NCBI GenBank assembly: GCA_037974335.1
Contig: CM075729.1
Span: forward strand, 92,480,592 to 92,544,591
Length of the DNA: 64,000 nucleotides
Reading direction: 5' to 3'
DNA from: Prionace glauca
Taxonomy: Eukaryota; Chordata; Chondrichthyes; Carcharhiniformes; Carcharhinidae
Positions 9,787 to 20,810 of the stretch are shown here, piece after piece (position 1 is the first letter of the stretch; each line of letters opens with the position of its first letter). The position numbers and the translations under genes are program-made. The notes below the pieces were generated by a model that saw nothing but the letters and a program-made list of their open reading frames with translations, was not told the DNA's origin and did not search any database.

Positions 9787-12378
9787 GAGCAGCTGGATGT
9801 TTGTTACTGAGACGGGAGAAAATGGTGAACCGTGTTCACTACCTCCAATCTCCCAGCACAGAAGGCACAGTGGGATACAGTCAGGAGGGAGTTATCCTGG
9901 GAATCCTCAACAACATTCCAGACTCCATGTAGTCTCTCGGTACCGTGTCAAACACGGACAAGGAAACCTCCTCTGGTTACCACAGACCGTCCCCCCCTCA
10001 GCTGATGAATCAGTTCTCCTCCATGTTGAACACCACTTGGAGGAAGCACTGAGGGTGGTAAGGACACAGAATGTACTCTGGGTGGGGAATTCAATGTCCA
10101 TCACCAAGAGTTACTCAGTAGCACCACCACACACCGAGCTGGCTGGGTCCTAAAGGACATCGCTGCTAGACTGGGACTGCGGCAGGTGGGGAGGGAACCA
10201 ACAAGAGGGAGAAACATACTTGACCTCACCCTCACCAACCTGCCTGTTACAGATGGATCTGTCCATGGCAGTATCAGTGGGAGTGACCACCGCACAGTCC
10301 TTGTGGAGATAGAATCCCATCTTCACATTGAGGATACCCTCCATCGTGTTGTGTGGCACTACCACCGTGTTAAATGGGATAGATTTCAAACAGATCTAGA
10401 AACTCAAAACTGGGCATCCATGAGGCGCTGTGGGCCATCGGCAGCAGCAGAATTGTACTCAACCACAATCTGTAACCTCATGGCCCAGTATATCCCCCAC
10501 TCTACCATTACCACCAAGCCAGGGGATCAACCCTGGTTCAATAAAGAGTGCAGGAGGGCATGGCAGGAGCAACAGCAGATACACTGAAAAATTAGGTGTT
10601 AATCTGGTGAAGCTTCAACACAGAGACTGTGTGTCAAAGAGTAGAAGCAACAACCGATAAACAGAGCTAAACCAACCAACAACTAATGGATCAGATCAAA
10701 GCTCTGCATCCTGCCATATCCAGCCGTGAATGGTGGTGGACAATTAAACAACTCAGTGGAGGAGGAGGTTCACAAATATCCCCCTCCTCAATGATGGAGG
10801 AACCCATCAGTGCAAAATTAAAGGCTGATACATTTACAACTGGGTACCACAAAGACTTTGTCTCCTGACAATAATCCAGCAATGGTCCTGAAGACTTGTG
10901 CTCCAGAACTTGTTATGCCCCTAGCCAAGCTGTTCCAGTACAGCTACAACACTGGCATTTATCCGGCAATGTGGAAAATTGTCCAGGTATGTCCTGGACA
11001 CCAAAAAACAGGATTAATCTATTCTGGCCTCTTACTGCCCCATCAGTCCACTCTCACTCACCAGTAAAGTGATTGAAATCGTTCACAGTTCTATCAAGCA
11101 GCACTTACTCAGCAATACCCTGCTCAGTGACACTCAGTCTGGGTTCTGCCAGGGTCACTCAGTTCCTGTCCTCATTACAGCCTTGATTCAAACATGGACA
11201 AAAGAGCTGAACTCCAGAGGTGAGGTGAGAGTGACTGCCCTTAACATCAAGGCAGCATTTGAGTGTGGCATCAAGGAGCCCTCGCAAAACTGGAGTCAAT
11301 GGGAATCAGGGGGAAACTCTCCGCTGGCTGGAGTCACATCCAGCACAAAGGAAGTTGAAGTGTAAGTATTAGTGTCACAAGCACGCTTACATTAACACTG
11401 CAATGTAGTTACCAGGAAAATCTCTTGGTCACCACACTCCAGCGCCTGTTTGGGTACACTGAGGGAGAATTTAGCATTACCAATGCACCTAACCAGCAGG
11501 TCATTCGTATTGTGGGAGGAAACCGGAACACCTGGAGGAAACCCAAGCAGACATGGTGAGAACATGCAAACTCCACACAGACAGTGACCCATGCCAAGAA
11601 TCAAACCTGGGTCCTTGGCGTTGTGAGGCAGTAGTGTTATCGAGTGTGTCACCGTGCCACCCAATACGATGAGAAAATGGTTGTGGTTAGCAGATTTCAA
11701 TCTGAGATTGCTTTGGGACATCACTGCAGGAGTTCCTCAGGGTCGTGTCTGAGACACAACCATCTTCAGCTGCTTCAGTAATGACCTTCAGAAGTGGGGA
11801 TGTTCACTGATGATTACACAAAGCTCAGCACCATTCACAACTCCTCAGATATTGAAGCAGTAACATTCGTACCACACAAGTACCACGGAATCACCATCTC
11901 CAACAAGAGAGAATTTGAATATCTCCCCTTGACATTCAATGTCATTACCATCGCTGAATCCCCCACTGTAAAATCCTGTTGGTTCTGATTGACCAGAAAC
12001 TGAACTGGACCAGCCTATAAATACTGTGTCTACAAGAGAAGGTCAGTGGATAGGAATCCTGCAGCCAGTAACTCACATCCTGACTCTCCAAAGCCTGTCC
12101 ACCATCTACAAGGCACAAGTCTGGAGTGTGATGGAATAGTCTCCACTTGTCTGGATGAGTCGAGCTCCAGCAACACTCGAGAAGCTCAACATCATCCAGG
12201 ACAAAGCAGCCCCACTTGATTGGCACCCCATTCACAAACATTAAATCCCTCCACCACTGTCGAACAGTGGCAGCAGTGTGTGCCATCTATAAGATGCCCT
12301 GCATGAACTCACCAAGGTTCCTGAGGCAGCACCTTCAAAACCCATGACCACTGTCATCTGGAAAGACAATGGTAGCAG
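9787..12378 (+). mobile_element. LINE-A: endonuclease plus reverse transcriptase LINE, 5'-truncated, unit 1
   Basis: Non-LTR retrotransposon. The endonuclease domain shows GEFNVHH (GDFN motif, about 10083-10103), then ILDLTLTNLP, then the SDH motif in ISGSDHRTVL (about 10279). The RT part follows: SSIKQHLLSNTLLSDTQSGF (about 11083), VRVTALNIKAAF, and a worn catalytic block GMFTDDYTKL (about 11797). It is interrupted by a SINE (11445-11663) and ends in LRQHLQNP-like sequence near 12345. Many stops and frame changes; dead. Confidence 0.8.
11445..11663 (-). mobile_element. SINE inserted in LINE-A, unit 1
   Basis: Minus-strand tRNA-type SINE. On the + strand its end reads GTCACCGTGCCACCCA, the complement of the SINE start. 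It splits the RT region of LINE-A. Diverged from the 3631 SINE, so older. Confidence 0.75.
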
Positions 12379-13018
12379 TGACACTAAGATAGGTGGGAAA
12401 AGTAAATTATCAAGAGGAGGTAGAGAGTCTGCAAGGGGACAGAGACAAGGGAAGTGAGTGGCTAACATTTGCAATACAACCTGGGGAAATGTGAAGGTGT
12501 CCACTTTGGCAGGAAGAATAGAAAAGCAGTAAACTATTGAAATGGAGAGAGATTGTACAACTCGGTGCTACAGAGGGATCTGGCTGTCCTGGGACATCAA
12601 TCACAACAAGTTCGTCTGCAGCTCCAGCAAGTGATTAGGAAAACAGATGGAATGTTGGTGTTTATTACAAGGAGAATGGAATATAAAAATAGGGAAGTTT
12701 TACTGCAGCTGTACAGGGTCTCGATGAGACCACATCTGGAATACTGTCTACAGTTAAGGTCTCCTTATTTGAAAAAGGATATCATTGTGTTAGAAGCTAT
12801 TCAGAGAAGATTCACCCAACACATTCCTGGGGTGAGGGGTTACCTCATGAAGAAAAGTTGGACAGGTTGGGCCTGAATCCATTGGAGTTTAGAAGAATGA
12901 GAGGTGATCTTATTGAAACATATCAGATTGTGAGGGGACTGACAGAGTGGATACCAGGAGGATGGTGCCTCTTCTGGGGCAGAGTGAGATGTGAATACAG
13001 AGAAACAAAGAGAATGAG
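12379..13018 (+). mobile_element. CR1-like LINE fragment (LINE-B), unit 1
   Basis: Starts at DTKIGG, just after the FADD position of a CR1-like RT. It carries the C-terminal block LQLRSPYLKKDIIVLEAIQR and MRGDLIETYQI. The join to LINE-A falls on a shared GACACTAAGATAGG-like string. Confidence 0.7.
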
Positions 13019-13943
13019 CGATGTGCCACAGGGATCGATGCTGGGTCCATTGTTATTTGTCGTTTATATTAATGATTTGGATGAGAATATAGGAGGTATG
13101 ATTAGTAAATTTGCAAATGACACCAAGATTGATGGCATAGTGGACAGTGAAGAAAGTTACCTCCAATTGCAACCGGAATTGGACCAGTGGGCTGACAAAT
13201 GGCAACTGGAGTTTAATTTAGATAAATGCGAGGTGATGTATTTTGGCAGATTGAACCGGAGCAGGACTTACTCAGTTAATGGTAGGGCATTGAAGAGAGT
13301 TACAGAACAAAGAGATTGAGGGGTATATGTTCATAGCTCCTTGAAAGTGGAGTCACAGGTGGACAGAGTGGTGAAGAAGGCATTCGGCATGCTTGGTTTC
13401 ATTGGGCAGAACATTGGATACTGAAATCAGGACGTCTTGTTGAAGTTACACAAGACATTAATAAGGCCACACTTGGAATACTGTGTACAGTTCTGGTCAT
13501 CCTGTTATGGAAAGGATATTATTAAACGAGAAAGAGTGCATAAAAAATTTACACGGAGGCTACCGGACTTGATGGTTTGGGTTACAAGGAGAGGCTGGAC
13601 TTTTTTCTCTGGAGCGTAGAAGGCTGAGGGGTGATCTTACAGAGGTCGATAAAATAATGAAGTGCATAGATCAACTAGATATTCAATATCGTTTCCCAAA
13701 GATAGGGTAGTCTAAAACTAGACAGCATAGGTTTCAGGTGAGAGAGGAGAGATACAAAAGGGTCCAAATGGGCAATTTTTTCACACAGAGCGTGGTGAGT
13801 GTCTGGAACAAGCTGCCAGAGGTAGTAATAGTCGCAGGCACAATCTTGTCTTTTAAAAAGCATTTAGGCAGTTACATGGGTAAGATAGGTGCAGACGGAT
13901 ATGGGCCAAATGCAGCAATTGGGGTTAGGGGTTTAAAAAAAAA
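13019..13943 (+). mobile_element. CR1-like LINE fragment (LINE-C), unit 1
   Basis: Starts within the PQGS motif (DVPQGSMLGPLLFVVYINDL). It continues through a worn catalytic block (FANDTK for FADDTK) and the C-terminal FFTQSVVSVWNKLPEVV region, and ends in an A-rich run. Several in-frame stops. Confidence 0.75.
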
Positions 13944-15490
13944 GCGGCATGCGCAAGTACCGGAAGATTGGAAACGGCTAATGTTACGCCATTCTTTAAG
14001 AAGGGTGCCAGGCAAAAGGCAGGGAATTATAGGCCGGTTAGTTTAACGTCTGTTGTAGGAAAAATGTTAGAATCCGTGATCAAGGAGAAAATAGCGAGGC
14101 ATCTTGAGGAGAATTGCTTGATTGAGCAGACGCAGCACGATTTCGTTAAGGGGAAGTCGTGTCTGACGAATTTATTGGAGTTCTATGAGGATGTGTCTAG
14201 GGCGGTGGATAGAGGAGAGCCGGTGGATGTGGTCTTTCTTGATTTTCAGAAGGCGTTTGATAAGGTGCCGCACAAGAGGTTATTACAGAAGGTCAGGGGG
14301 CATGGAGTTGGGGGTAGGGTGTTAGCGTGGATAGAGTATTGGCTGTCAAATAGGAGGCAGAAAGTGGGGGTCAATGGGTGCTATTCGGATTGGCGGTTGG
14401 TGACTAGTGGTGTGCCCCAGGGGTCGGTTCTGGGGCCTCAGCTATTTACCATTTACATAGATGATCTGGAGGAGGGAACCGAGTGTATGGTGTCGAAATT
14501 TGCTGATGACACCAATTTTGGTGGAACGGCAAATTGTGCGGAGGGTGTGGAGAGTCTGCAGAAGGATCTAGATAGGCTGGGTGAATGGGCCAGGAAATGG
14601 CAAATGGAATTTAATGTTGGCAAATGTGAGTTTGTCCACTTTGGTAGGAATAATGGTAGGAAGGACTATTACTTAAGTGGCGAAAAACTGCAACATGCAA
14701 CGGTGCAGAGGGACCTCGGGGTCCTTGTGCATGAGTCGCAAAAACCCAGCCTGCAGTTGCAGCAGGTGGTCAGGAAGGCTAATGGGATGCTGGCCTTCAT
14801 AGCGAGGGGAATTGAATATAAAAGTAGGGAGGTCTTGCTGCGGCTGTATAGGGCACTGGTGAGGCCGCAGCTGGAGTACTGTGTGCAGTTTTGGTCGCCG
14901 CACTAACGCAAGGATATTTTGGCCTTGGAGGGAGTGCAGAGGACGTTTACTAGGCTGATTCCGGAGTTGAGGGGGTTGAACTATGAGGAGAGGCTGAATA
15001 AACTAGGCTTGTACTCGTTAGAGTTTAGAAGAATGAGGGGAGATCTCATTGAGACGTATAAGATGTTGAATGGGATGGATAGGATAGAGGTGGAGAGGCT
15101 CTTCCCGCTCAGAAAGGACAGTAGGACTAGGGGGCACAGCCTCAAGATAAAGGGGGGGGCGGTTTAGAACAGAGTTGAGGAGGAACTTCTTCACTCAAAG
15201 GGTGGTGAATCTCTGGAATTCTCTGCCCGTTGAAGTGGTGGAGGCTGCCTCGCTAAATATTTTTAAGACGCGGGTTGATGGGTTTTTGATAGGCAAGGGC
15301 ATTAAGGGTTATGGGGAGAGGGCGGGAAGGTGGAACTGAGCCACGACAGATTAGCCATGATCTTATTGAATGGTGGGGCAGGCTCGAAGGGCTAGATGGC
15401 CTACTCCTGCTCCTATTTCTTATGTTCTTATGCTCTTAAGTTAGGCTGAAGGGCCTGTTTCCTCGCTGTAAAACTCTATGACGCTATGAC
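13944..15490 (+). mobile_element. CR1-like LINE, 5'-truncated (LINE-D), unit 1
   Basis: The best-kept LINE in the unit. The RT frame (13968-14906, 312 residues) holds NYRPVSLTSVVGK, DVVFLDFQKAFDKVPH, SGVPQGSVLGPQLF and the catalytic FADD near residue 180. A TAA at 14904-14906 (SPH-stop-RKD, where these elements usually have Tyr) interrupts it. The C-terminal part continues at 14919-15167 and then shifts frame at a G-run (about 15151-15157). The 3' end carries repeated TTCTTATG/CTATGAC-type octamers typical of CR1. Confidence 0.85.
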
Positions 15491-16010
15491 ATAAAGTGAG
15501 GGAGAAACTGAGAGGAATAGAGGGTGGGAGAATGAGAAGAGACAAAGAAGGAGTGAATGAGAGAGTAAACAAAGAGTGTGAGACAGGAAGGAAAAGAAAG
15601 GGAGATAGCAAGAGTGTGGTGGATAAAGACAGAGACTAATGGAGACTTACTCAAAGAGTGAAAGAGATAACAATTGAGGGAGTGATATCAATAGAGTGAG
15701 GGAGACAGAGACTGAGGGACAGATATCGAGAGAGAAAGACTGAGAATGAGACTGAGGGACAAATATTGAGAGAGAGAGAGAGACGGCGAGTGAGGGAGAG
15801 ATATCGAGAGAGTGAGAGACAAAGACTGAGGGACAAGTACCGAGAAAGACTCAGACAGTGAAACAGACTGAGGGACAAATATTGAGAGAGAGAGACAGCG
15901 AGTGAGGGAGAGATATCGAAAGAGTGAGATACAGAGTCTGAGGGACAGGGACTGAGGGACAGAGTCTGAGGGACAGAGACTGAGAGAGGGGGAGAGAAGA
16001 AGAGGAAGTG
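15491..16010. repeat. Purine-rich degenerate repeat upstream of V (cluster B)
   Basis: Imperfect repeats of GAGGGACAGA and GAGAGAGA motifs on the + strand. The long minus-strand frames made of Leu-Ser repeats are an artefact of this low complexity. Confidence 0.8.
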
Positions 16011-16091
16011 AAAGGTGCTGACGTGGTTTCTCTGGGTCAGACCATTTACAAACTGAGGAACAGGCAGTGAGACTCTCACAGGCTGCAGCTT

Positions 16092-16097
16092 TATAAA
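16092..16097 (+). promoter_or_regulatory. TATA box of V promoter (cluster B)
   Basis: TATAAA 66 bases before the leader ATG, in a stretch identical to that before the other two V segments. I found no exact octamer (ATTTGCAT) nearby. ATTTACAA near 16044 is the closest, with two mismatches. Confidence 0.6.
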
Positions 16098-16157
16098 GCA
16101 GAGCCCAGTGAAGGGAGAGTTTATCAGTAACCAGGCACAGGGACACGAGCACACACC

Positions 16158-16206
16158 ATGATTTCAGCCATCCAGCTGCTCTGGCCTCTGGCATTCTGCA
16201 TCGCAG
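16158..16206 (+). CDS. IGKV: V leader exon, kappa-like (cluster B)
   Basis: 49-base exon encoding MISAIQLLWPLAFCIA and the first base of a split Gly codon. It is the hydrophobic signal peptide that sends the light chain into the ER. The start is the only ATG in frame after the TATA box, and the exon ends at a GTACAAAT donor. A 185-base intron separates it from the V exon, the usual split-leader layout. Confidence 0.9.
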
Positions 16207-16391
16207 GTACAAATCTCTCTCCTTCCACCTTGAATATTTCCCTGCTCTCCATTTCAATCCAATTCTCCTGACTTGTGATTGAAGGGAAAATGCTGAAAGG
16301 AGAGGAACAGTCAGTGTCTCCAACAATATCTCATTGTACAGCCTCTTTCTGTGACAGTTCTTACTTCACTCTGTTTCTCTATTATCCTCAG

Positions 16392-16689
16392 GTATCAATG
16401 GAGACATCAGCGTGACCCAGACTCCCCCGGTGCTGTCAGTGAGTCTGGGCCAGTCCGTCACCATCACCTGTACGACCAGTCAATCTGTTAGCAGTTACAT
16501 GAGTTGGTACCAACAGCGAGAAGGACAGAAACCGGCTCTGCTGATCTATGCTGCATCAAATCGATTCACAGGAGTATCCGACCGATTCACCGGCAGTGGA
16601 TCTGGGACAAGATACACCATGACAATCAGCAATGTTCAGAATGAGGATGTCGCTGATTATTACTGTCAGCAAGGCGTCAGCTTCCCCTA
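16392..16689 (+). CDS. IGKV: V kappa-like exon (cluster B)
   Basis: Germline variable segment, entered through acceptor ATTATCCTCAG. The reading is open throughout and ends in CDR3 just before the recombination signal. Landmarks (counting from the split Gly): first Cys 27 (VTITC), Trp 39 (MSWYQQ), second Cys 92 (DVADYYCQQ). CDR1 is QSVSSY, CDR2 AAS, germline CDR3 QQGVSFP. The 12-spacer signal and YYCQQ ending fit kappa; the short CDR2 argues against sigma. Compared with the other two V segments, most differences fall in CDR2 and CDR3. The segment itself looks functional, but its own cluster has no J. Confidence 0.92.
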
Positions 16690-16717
16690 CACAGTGATAC
16701 AGAGCCTTACAAAAACC
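16690..16717 (+). promoter_or_regulatory. V recombination signal, 12-bp spacer (cluster B)
   Basis: Heptamer CACAGTG (perfect), 12-base spacer ATACAGAGCCTT, nonamer ACAAAAACC (perfect or one off consensus). Identical at all three V segments. RAG would pair it with a 23-spacer signal; none is present in this cluster. Confidence 0.93.
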
Positions 16718-17814
16718 CCAATACACACAGCACCACCTCCTGTACTGACACATCCCACAGTTTTATATAATATATAATAATGGACACACAGTCCCACCTC
16801 CTGTACTGACACGTCCCACAGTTTTATATAATATATAATAATGGACACACAGCACCACCTCCTGTACTGACACATCCCACAGTTTTATATAATATATAAT
16901 AATGGACACACAGTCCCACCTCCTGTACTGACACATCCCACAGTTTTATATAATATATAATAATGGACACACAGTCCCACCTCCTGCACTGACACATCCC
17001 ACAGTTTTATATAATATATAATAATGGACACACAGTCCCACCTCCTGTACTGACACATCCCACAGTTTTATATAATATATAATAATGGACACACAGCACC
17101 ACCTCCTGTACTGACAGATCCCACAGTTTTATATAAGATATAATAATGGACACACAGTCCCACCTCCTGTACTGACACATCCCACAGTTTTATATAATAT
17201 ATCATAATGGACACACAGTCCCACCTCCTGTACTGACACATCCCACAGTTTTATATAATATATAATAATGGACACACAGCATCACCTCCTGTACTGACAC
17301 ATCCCACAGTTTTATATAATATATAATAATGGACACACAGCACCACCTCCTGTACTGACAGATCCCACAGTTTTATATAATATATAATAATGGACACACA
17401 GTCCCACCTCCTGTACTGACACATCCGACAGTTTTATATAATATATAATAATGGACACACAGTCCCACCTCCTGTACTGACACATCCCACAGTTTTATAT
17501 AATATATAATAATGGACACACAGTCCCACCTCCTGTACTGACACATCTCACAGTTTTATATAATATATAATAATGGACACACAGTCCCACCTCCTGTACT
17601 GACACATCCCACAGTTTTATATAATATATAATAATGGACACACAGTCCCACCTCCTGTACTGACACATCCCACAGTTTTATATAATATATAATAATGGAC
17701 ACACAGTCCCACCTCCTGTACTGACACATCCCACAGTTTTATATAATATATAATAATGGACACACAGTCCACCTCCTGTACTGACACATCCCACAGTTTT
17801 ATATAATATTTAAT
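16718..17814. repeat. 61-bp minisatellite in V-J intron (cluster B), about 18 copies
   Basis: Direct tandem units of 61 bp, each with CCTCCTGTACTGACA, CACAGTT and an AT-rich TATATAATATATAATAATGG core. The array begins at the end of the V nonamer. Units vary by single bases (GTCCC or GCACC starts). Confidence 0.95.
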
Positions 17815-18039
17815 GAACACAAGAAAGGAAACTGGGCAAATTATTTGCACTGTCCACTACACACTCCAGTCCCTGTGGTGTCCACCGCTCGCTGAAGGCC
17901 TCGAGTTTCCCTCCATGTCCACATATGAAGAGCAGCTGAAAGATTTATCATCTCAAATTAGAATTCTCAACTCTCCCAACAAAACACAGAGATATTGAGA
18001 GAAAGAGAGAGAGAGAAAGAGTGAGAGAGAAAGAGTGAC
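17815..18039. other. V-J intron remainder (cluster B)
   Basis: Single-copy intron sequence ending in a GA-rich run (about 17996-18037). It matches the sequence just before the J signal in cluster C, and the match stops at 18039. Confidence 0.6.
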
Positions 18040-18073
18040 TCTGCTCTCAATCCTAAAGGGTTTACCCCATACT
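18040..18073. other. Deletion scar: J segment missing, 34-bp filler (cluster B)
   Basis: Flanks match cluster C at 41035 and 41558, so 522 bases (41036-41557) that include the J signal and J segment are replaced by 34 bases. Within the filler, 18046-18071 is an exact inverted match to 19933-19958. The filler's start repeats the CTCTGCTCTC found just to its right. Confidence 0.88.
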
Positions 18074-18479
18074 CTTTCACTCTGCTCTCTCCACTCCCTG
18101 CTTATCTCTTGCTGAAGTTCTGATGACAAACAGCCACAGCAGGGCTCACAATCCAGTGGCTTCAGTGTTCCAGGCTTTTGGGGAGACTCTCTGTTACTTT
18201 CTCTTTGGGATGAGTTCATTCCGACATTTATCCCGGATCCAACATCACTGAAAATGCTGATTCTTTCACTGCTGTGTGTGGGATCTTGCTGTGTACATGT
18301 TGCGACCAATCTCAGACTGGCTCCCTCATTTGTTAACTTCCTGAACCAGATCCCAATTTTGTTTTGCTCCTGGGTGAGGAGTAATCAGCTGGAATCCTGC
18401 CTTCGATTGGTCACAACAGGGTCCATTTAAAATGGATCCCTTCACCCGTGGAAACCTTACACAGTCCATGTAGTTTTTT
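18074..18479. other. J-C intron, unassigned part (cluster B)
   Basis: Matches 41558-41962. I see no gene, enhancer motif or repeat I can name. Confidence 0.35.
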
Positions 18480-18800
18480 ATTAGCCATTGAATCCCTACA
18501 GTGCAGGAGGAGGCTATTCAGTCCATTGACAGAATTACAAGGGACAGAGATAGGGTAGATATGAGGAAACTCTTCCCCTTAATCACAGAGGCAGCAGATT
18601 TTGAGAGACGTGAGGGAAATCTTTTCACCCGATTCTCCAAAAGATCTTCTTACCCAGGCTCCCTGTAACCCTGCGCATTTACCATTGCTAACCCACCTAA
18701 AGAACACACTCGGGGCAATTTAGCATGGCCAATCCATCTAACCTGCAGACCTTTGGAATGGGGGAGGAAACTGGAGCACCCTGAAAAATGTCTCAACTCA
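18480..18800 (-). mobile_element. SINE/LINE remnants in J-C intron (cluster B)
   Basis: A short LINE-tail-like piece (TACAGTGCAGGAGGAGGCTA and following) leads into a minus-strand remnant of the tRNA-type SINE (about 18650-18790). Both are badly worn. Confidence 0.5.
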
Positions 18801-18928
18801 CATTCTGTCACCCCAGCACCAGTACACACAGCTCAGGGATACAGTTGGAATTCTAACCCATTTCCCTGTTGTTTCCTGAAATGTAACAAACAAACATGTC
18901 TTTCACCCAGAATCAGTTTACTTTGAAC

Positions 18929-18953
18929 TTATATCCCACATTGTGGGATATAA
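18929..18953. repeat. Perfect 12-bp-arm palindrome in J-C intron (cluster B)
   Basis: TTATATCCCACA and its exact reverse complement around one T. Kept unchanged at 42412-42436. Confidence 0.8.
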
Positions 18954-19204
18954 CTCAACAGGAGATGGGTTTTGGATTCAGCTGAGATGTGACAATCAGA
19001 CTCCATTGTCTCTGTAACCACAGGAGATTAAAGTTTAGTCTTAGGCATTTTTTTCATCCGCATTTCTATTTTCTGTTTGACGAAGTCCCTGACACCATTC
19101 AGGTGTGACATTCCATCTTCTCTCGGGTCTGGTCTGTCAAATATAATCCACATCGGAATTTTCCAGAAGTTGCTCACTTTAAATTCTCAGCCATCTTGGC
19201 TCAG

Positions 19205-19475
19205 TCAGAGTGTCATAGACATTTACAGCAGCGAAAGAGGCCCTTCAGCCCATTCTGTCTCTGCTGGCCATCAAGCTCCTAACTATTCTGAACCCATTTT
19301 CCAACACTTGATCCGGAGCCTTGTGTGCTTTGGAATTTCAAATGCTCATCTAAATACTTCTTAAATGGTGTGAGGATTCCTGCCTCTACCACCCTTTCAG
19401 GGAGTGAGTTCCAGATTCCCAACACCCTCTGCGTGAAAAGGTTTTTCCTCCAATCCCTCAAAATCTTCTGTTTCT
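19205..19475 (-). mobile_element. CR1-like LINE 3' end (LINE-F), cluster B intron
   Basis: On the minus strand reads RKNLFTQRVLGIWNSLPERV, the C-terminal end of a CR1-like RT protein, followed by its 3' untranslated region. 5'-truncated. Confidence 0.7.
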
Positions 19476-19564
19476 GAAATTAAATCTATGCTCCATGGCT
19501 TTTGAATCGACTGCTAAAAGGGGAAAAGTTCCTTCGTAACTGCTCTGTGTCTTCATAATTCTGA

Positions 19565-20270
19565 CCTGCTGCAGTTATACAGGGCTTTGGTGAGGCAGCA
19601 CTGGGAATATTGTGTGCAGTTTTGGTCTCCCTATCTCAGGAAGGGTATTTTTCCTGTAGAGGGAGTGCAGAGAAGGTATCCCAGACTGATTCCTGTTATA
19701 ATGGGACAGATGTATGAAGAGAGATTGAGTTGGTTCAAACTTATATTCATTGGAATTCAGAGGAATGAGGAAACAACTCATGCAGACTTATAACATTCTA
19801 ACAGGTTAGGGGGAATACTGAGGTAAATACATGGGGTTATGGGGAAAGAGTTGATGCAGACTCGATAGGCCGATACAGGAAACATGTTCCCAATGCTGGG
19901 AGCGTCCAGTTTGAGGCATCATAGTCTGAGAATATGGGGTAAACCCTTTAGGATTGAGGTCAGGAGAAATTCCTTCACCCAGTGAGGGGTAAACCTGTGG
20001 AATTCACTATCACAGAAAGCAGTTGAAGCCAAAATATTGTACGTTTTCAAGAAAGAGTTTGATTTAGCTCTTGGGGTAAATAGGATGAAAGAATTTGTTG
20101 GGGAAGGCAGGATCTGACTACTGATTGGATGATCAACCATGATCATGATGAAGAGTGGAACAGGCTCAAAGGGCCAAATGGCCTATTCCTGTTCCTATTT
20201 TCTGTGATTCTATGCAGACCAGCATTTATCACCCATCCCTAATTGCCCTGGTGAAGATGGTGCTGAGGTG
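19565..20270 (+). mobile_element. CR1-like LINE 3' end (LINE-E), cluster B intron
   Basis: Reads LYRALVRQHWEYCVQFWSPY, then the worn C-terminal region and 3' UTR ending in TGTGATTCTATG (about 20215). A further repeat scrap (CCCATCCCTAATTGCCCT) follows. It contains the 26 bases copied in inverted form in the J deletion scar. Confidence 0.72.
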
Positions 20271-20810
20271 GTGGAATAAGTTCTACTCCAATGAGTATCG
20301 GCCCAACTTGCTCAAGCTTTCCTCATAATCCCTTACTCGGTGGAATCAGACGAGTGAACCATCTCTGAACTCTTTCCAATTCTCCTATATCTTTCCTTAA
20401 GTAAGGAGACCCTAAGTGTCCACAATATTCTAAGTGTGATTTTCCCAATGTGCTGTAGCAAAACATCCCTCCTTTTATACTCATCCTCATTGGAATGAAG
20501 AGTAACATTCCATTTGCCTTCCTAATTTCTTGCTGTTCCTGGATGCAAAGATACCCAGATCACTCGACAGAATATCTCCAGTTTACTAGTATTCTGCTCA
20601 ATCCTCCTGCCCAAGTGGACAATCTCACATTTTCCCACATTATTCTTCATCTGTCAATGTTTTCCCACTCACTGAACCTATCTCTATTCCTTTTCAGACT
20701 CTCTATCCTCCTCACAACTTGCTTTCTACTTTTCATTTTATTATCAGCAAGTTTACTCATTCCCTTCATCCAGCTCATTAATATAGATTGTAGAGTTAAA
20801 TCCCAACCAT
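20271..20810 (-). mobile_element. CR1-like LINE fragment, cluster B intron
   Basis: Minus-strand LINE fragment covering RT C-terminal and core sequence in short frames. It runs straight into the next minus-strand LINE. Confidence 0.55.

Noticed and set aside
16040-16052. ATTTACAA as the V promoter octamer
   Set aside because: Two mismatches from ATTTGCAT; too weak to call.
15651-16326. Long minus-strand frames of Leu-Ser-rich residues upstream of each V (also near 38335-39012 and 62339-63016)
   Set aside because: They come from the purine-rich degenerate repeat and run across the V promoter and leader on the wrong strand; no domain, start context or codon pattern supports them.
16734-17814. 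Tandem repeats resembling a CRISPR array
   Set aside because: Units are contiguous 61-bp direct repeats without unique spacers, in vertebrate DNA; a minisatellite.
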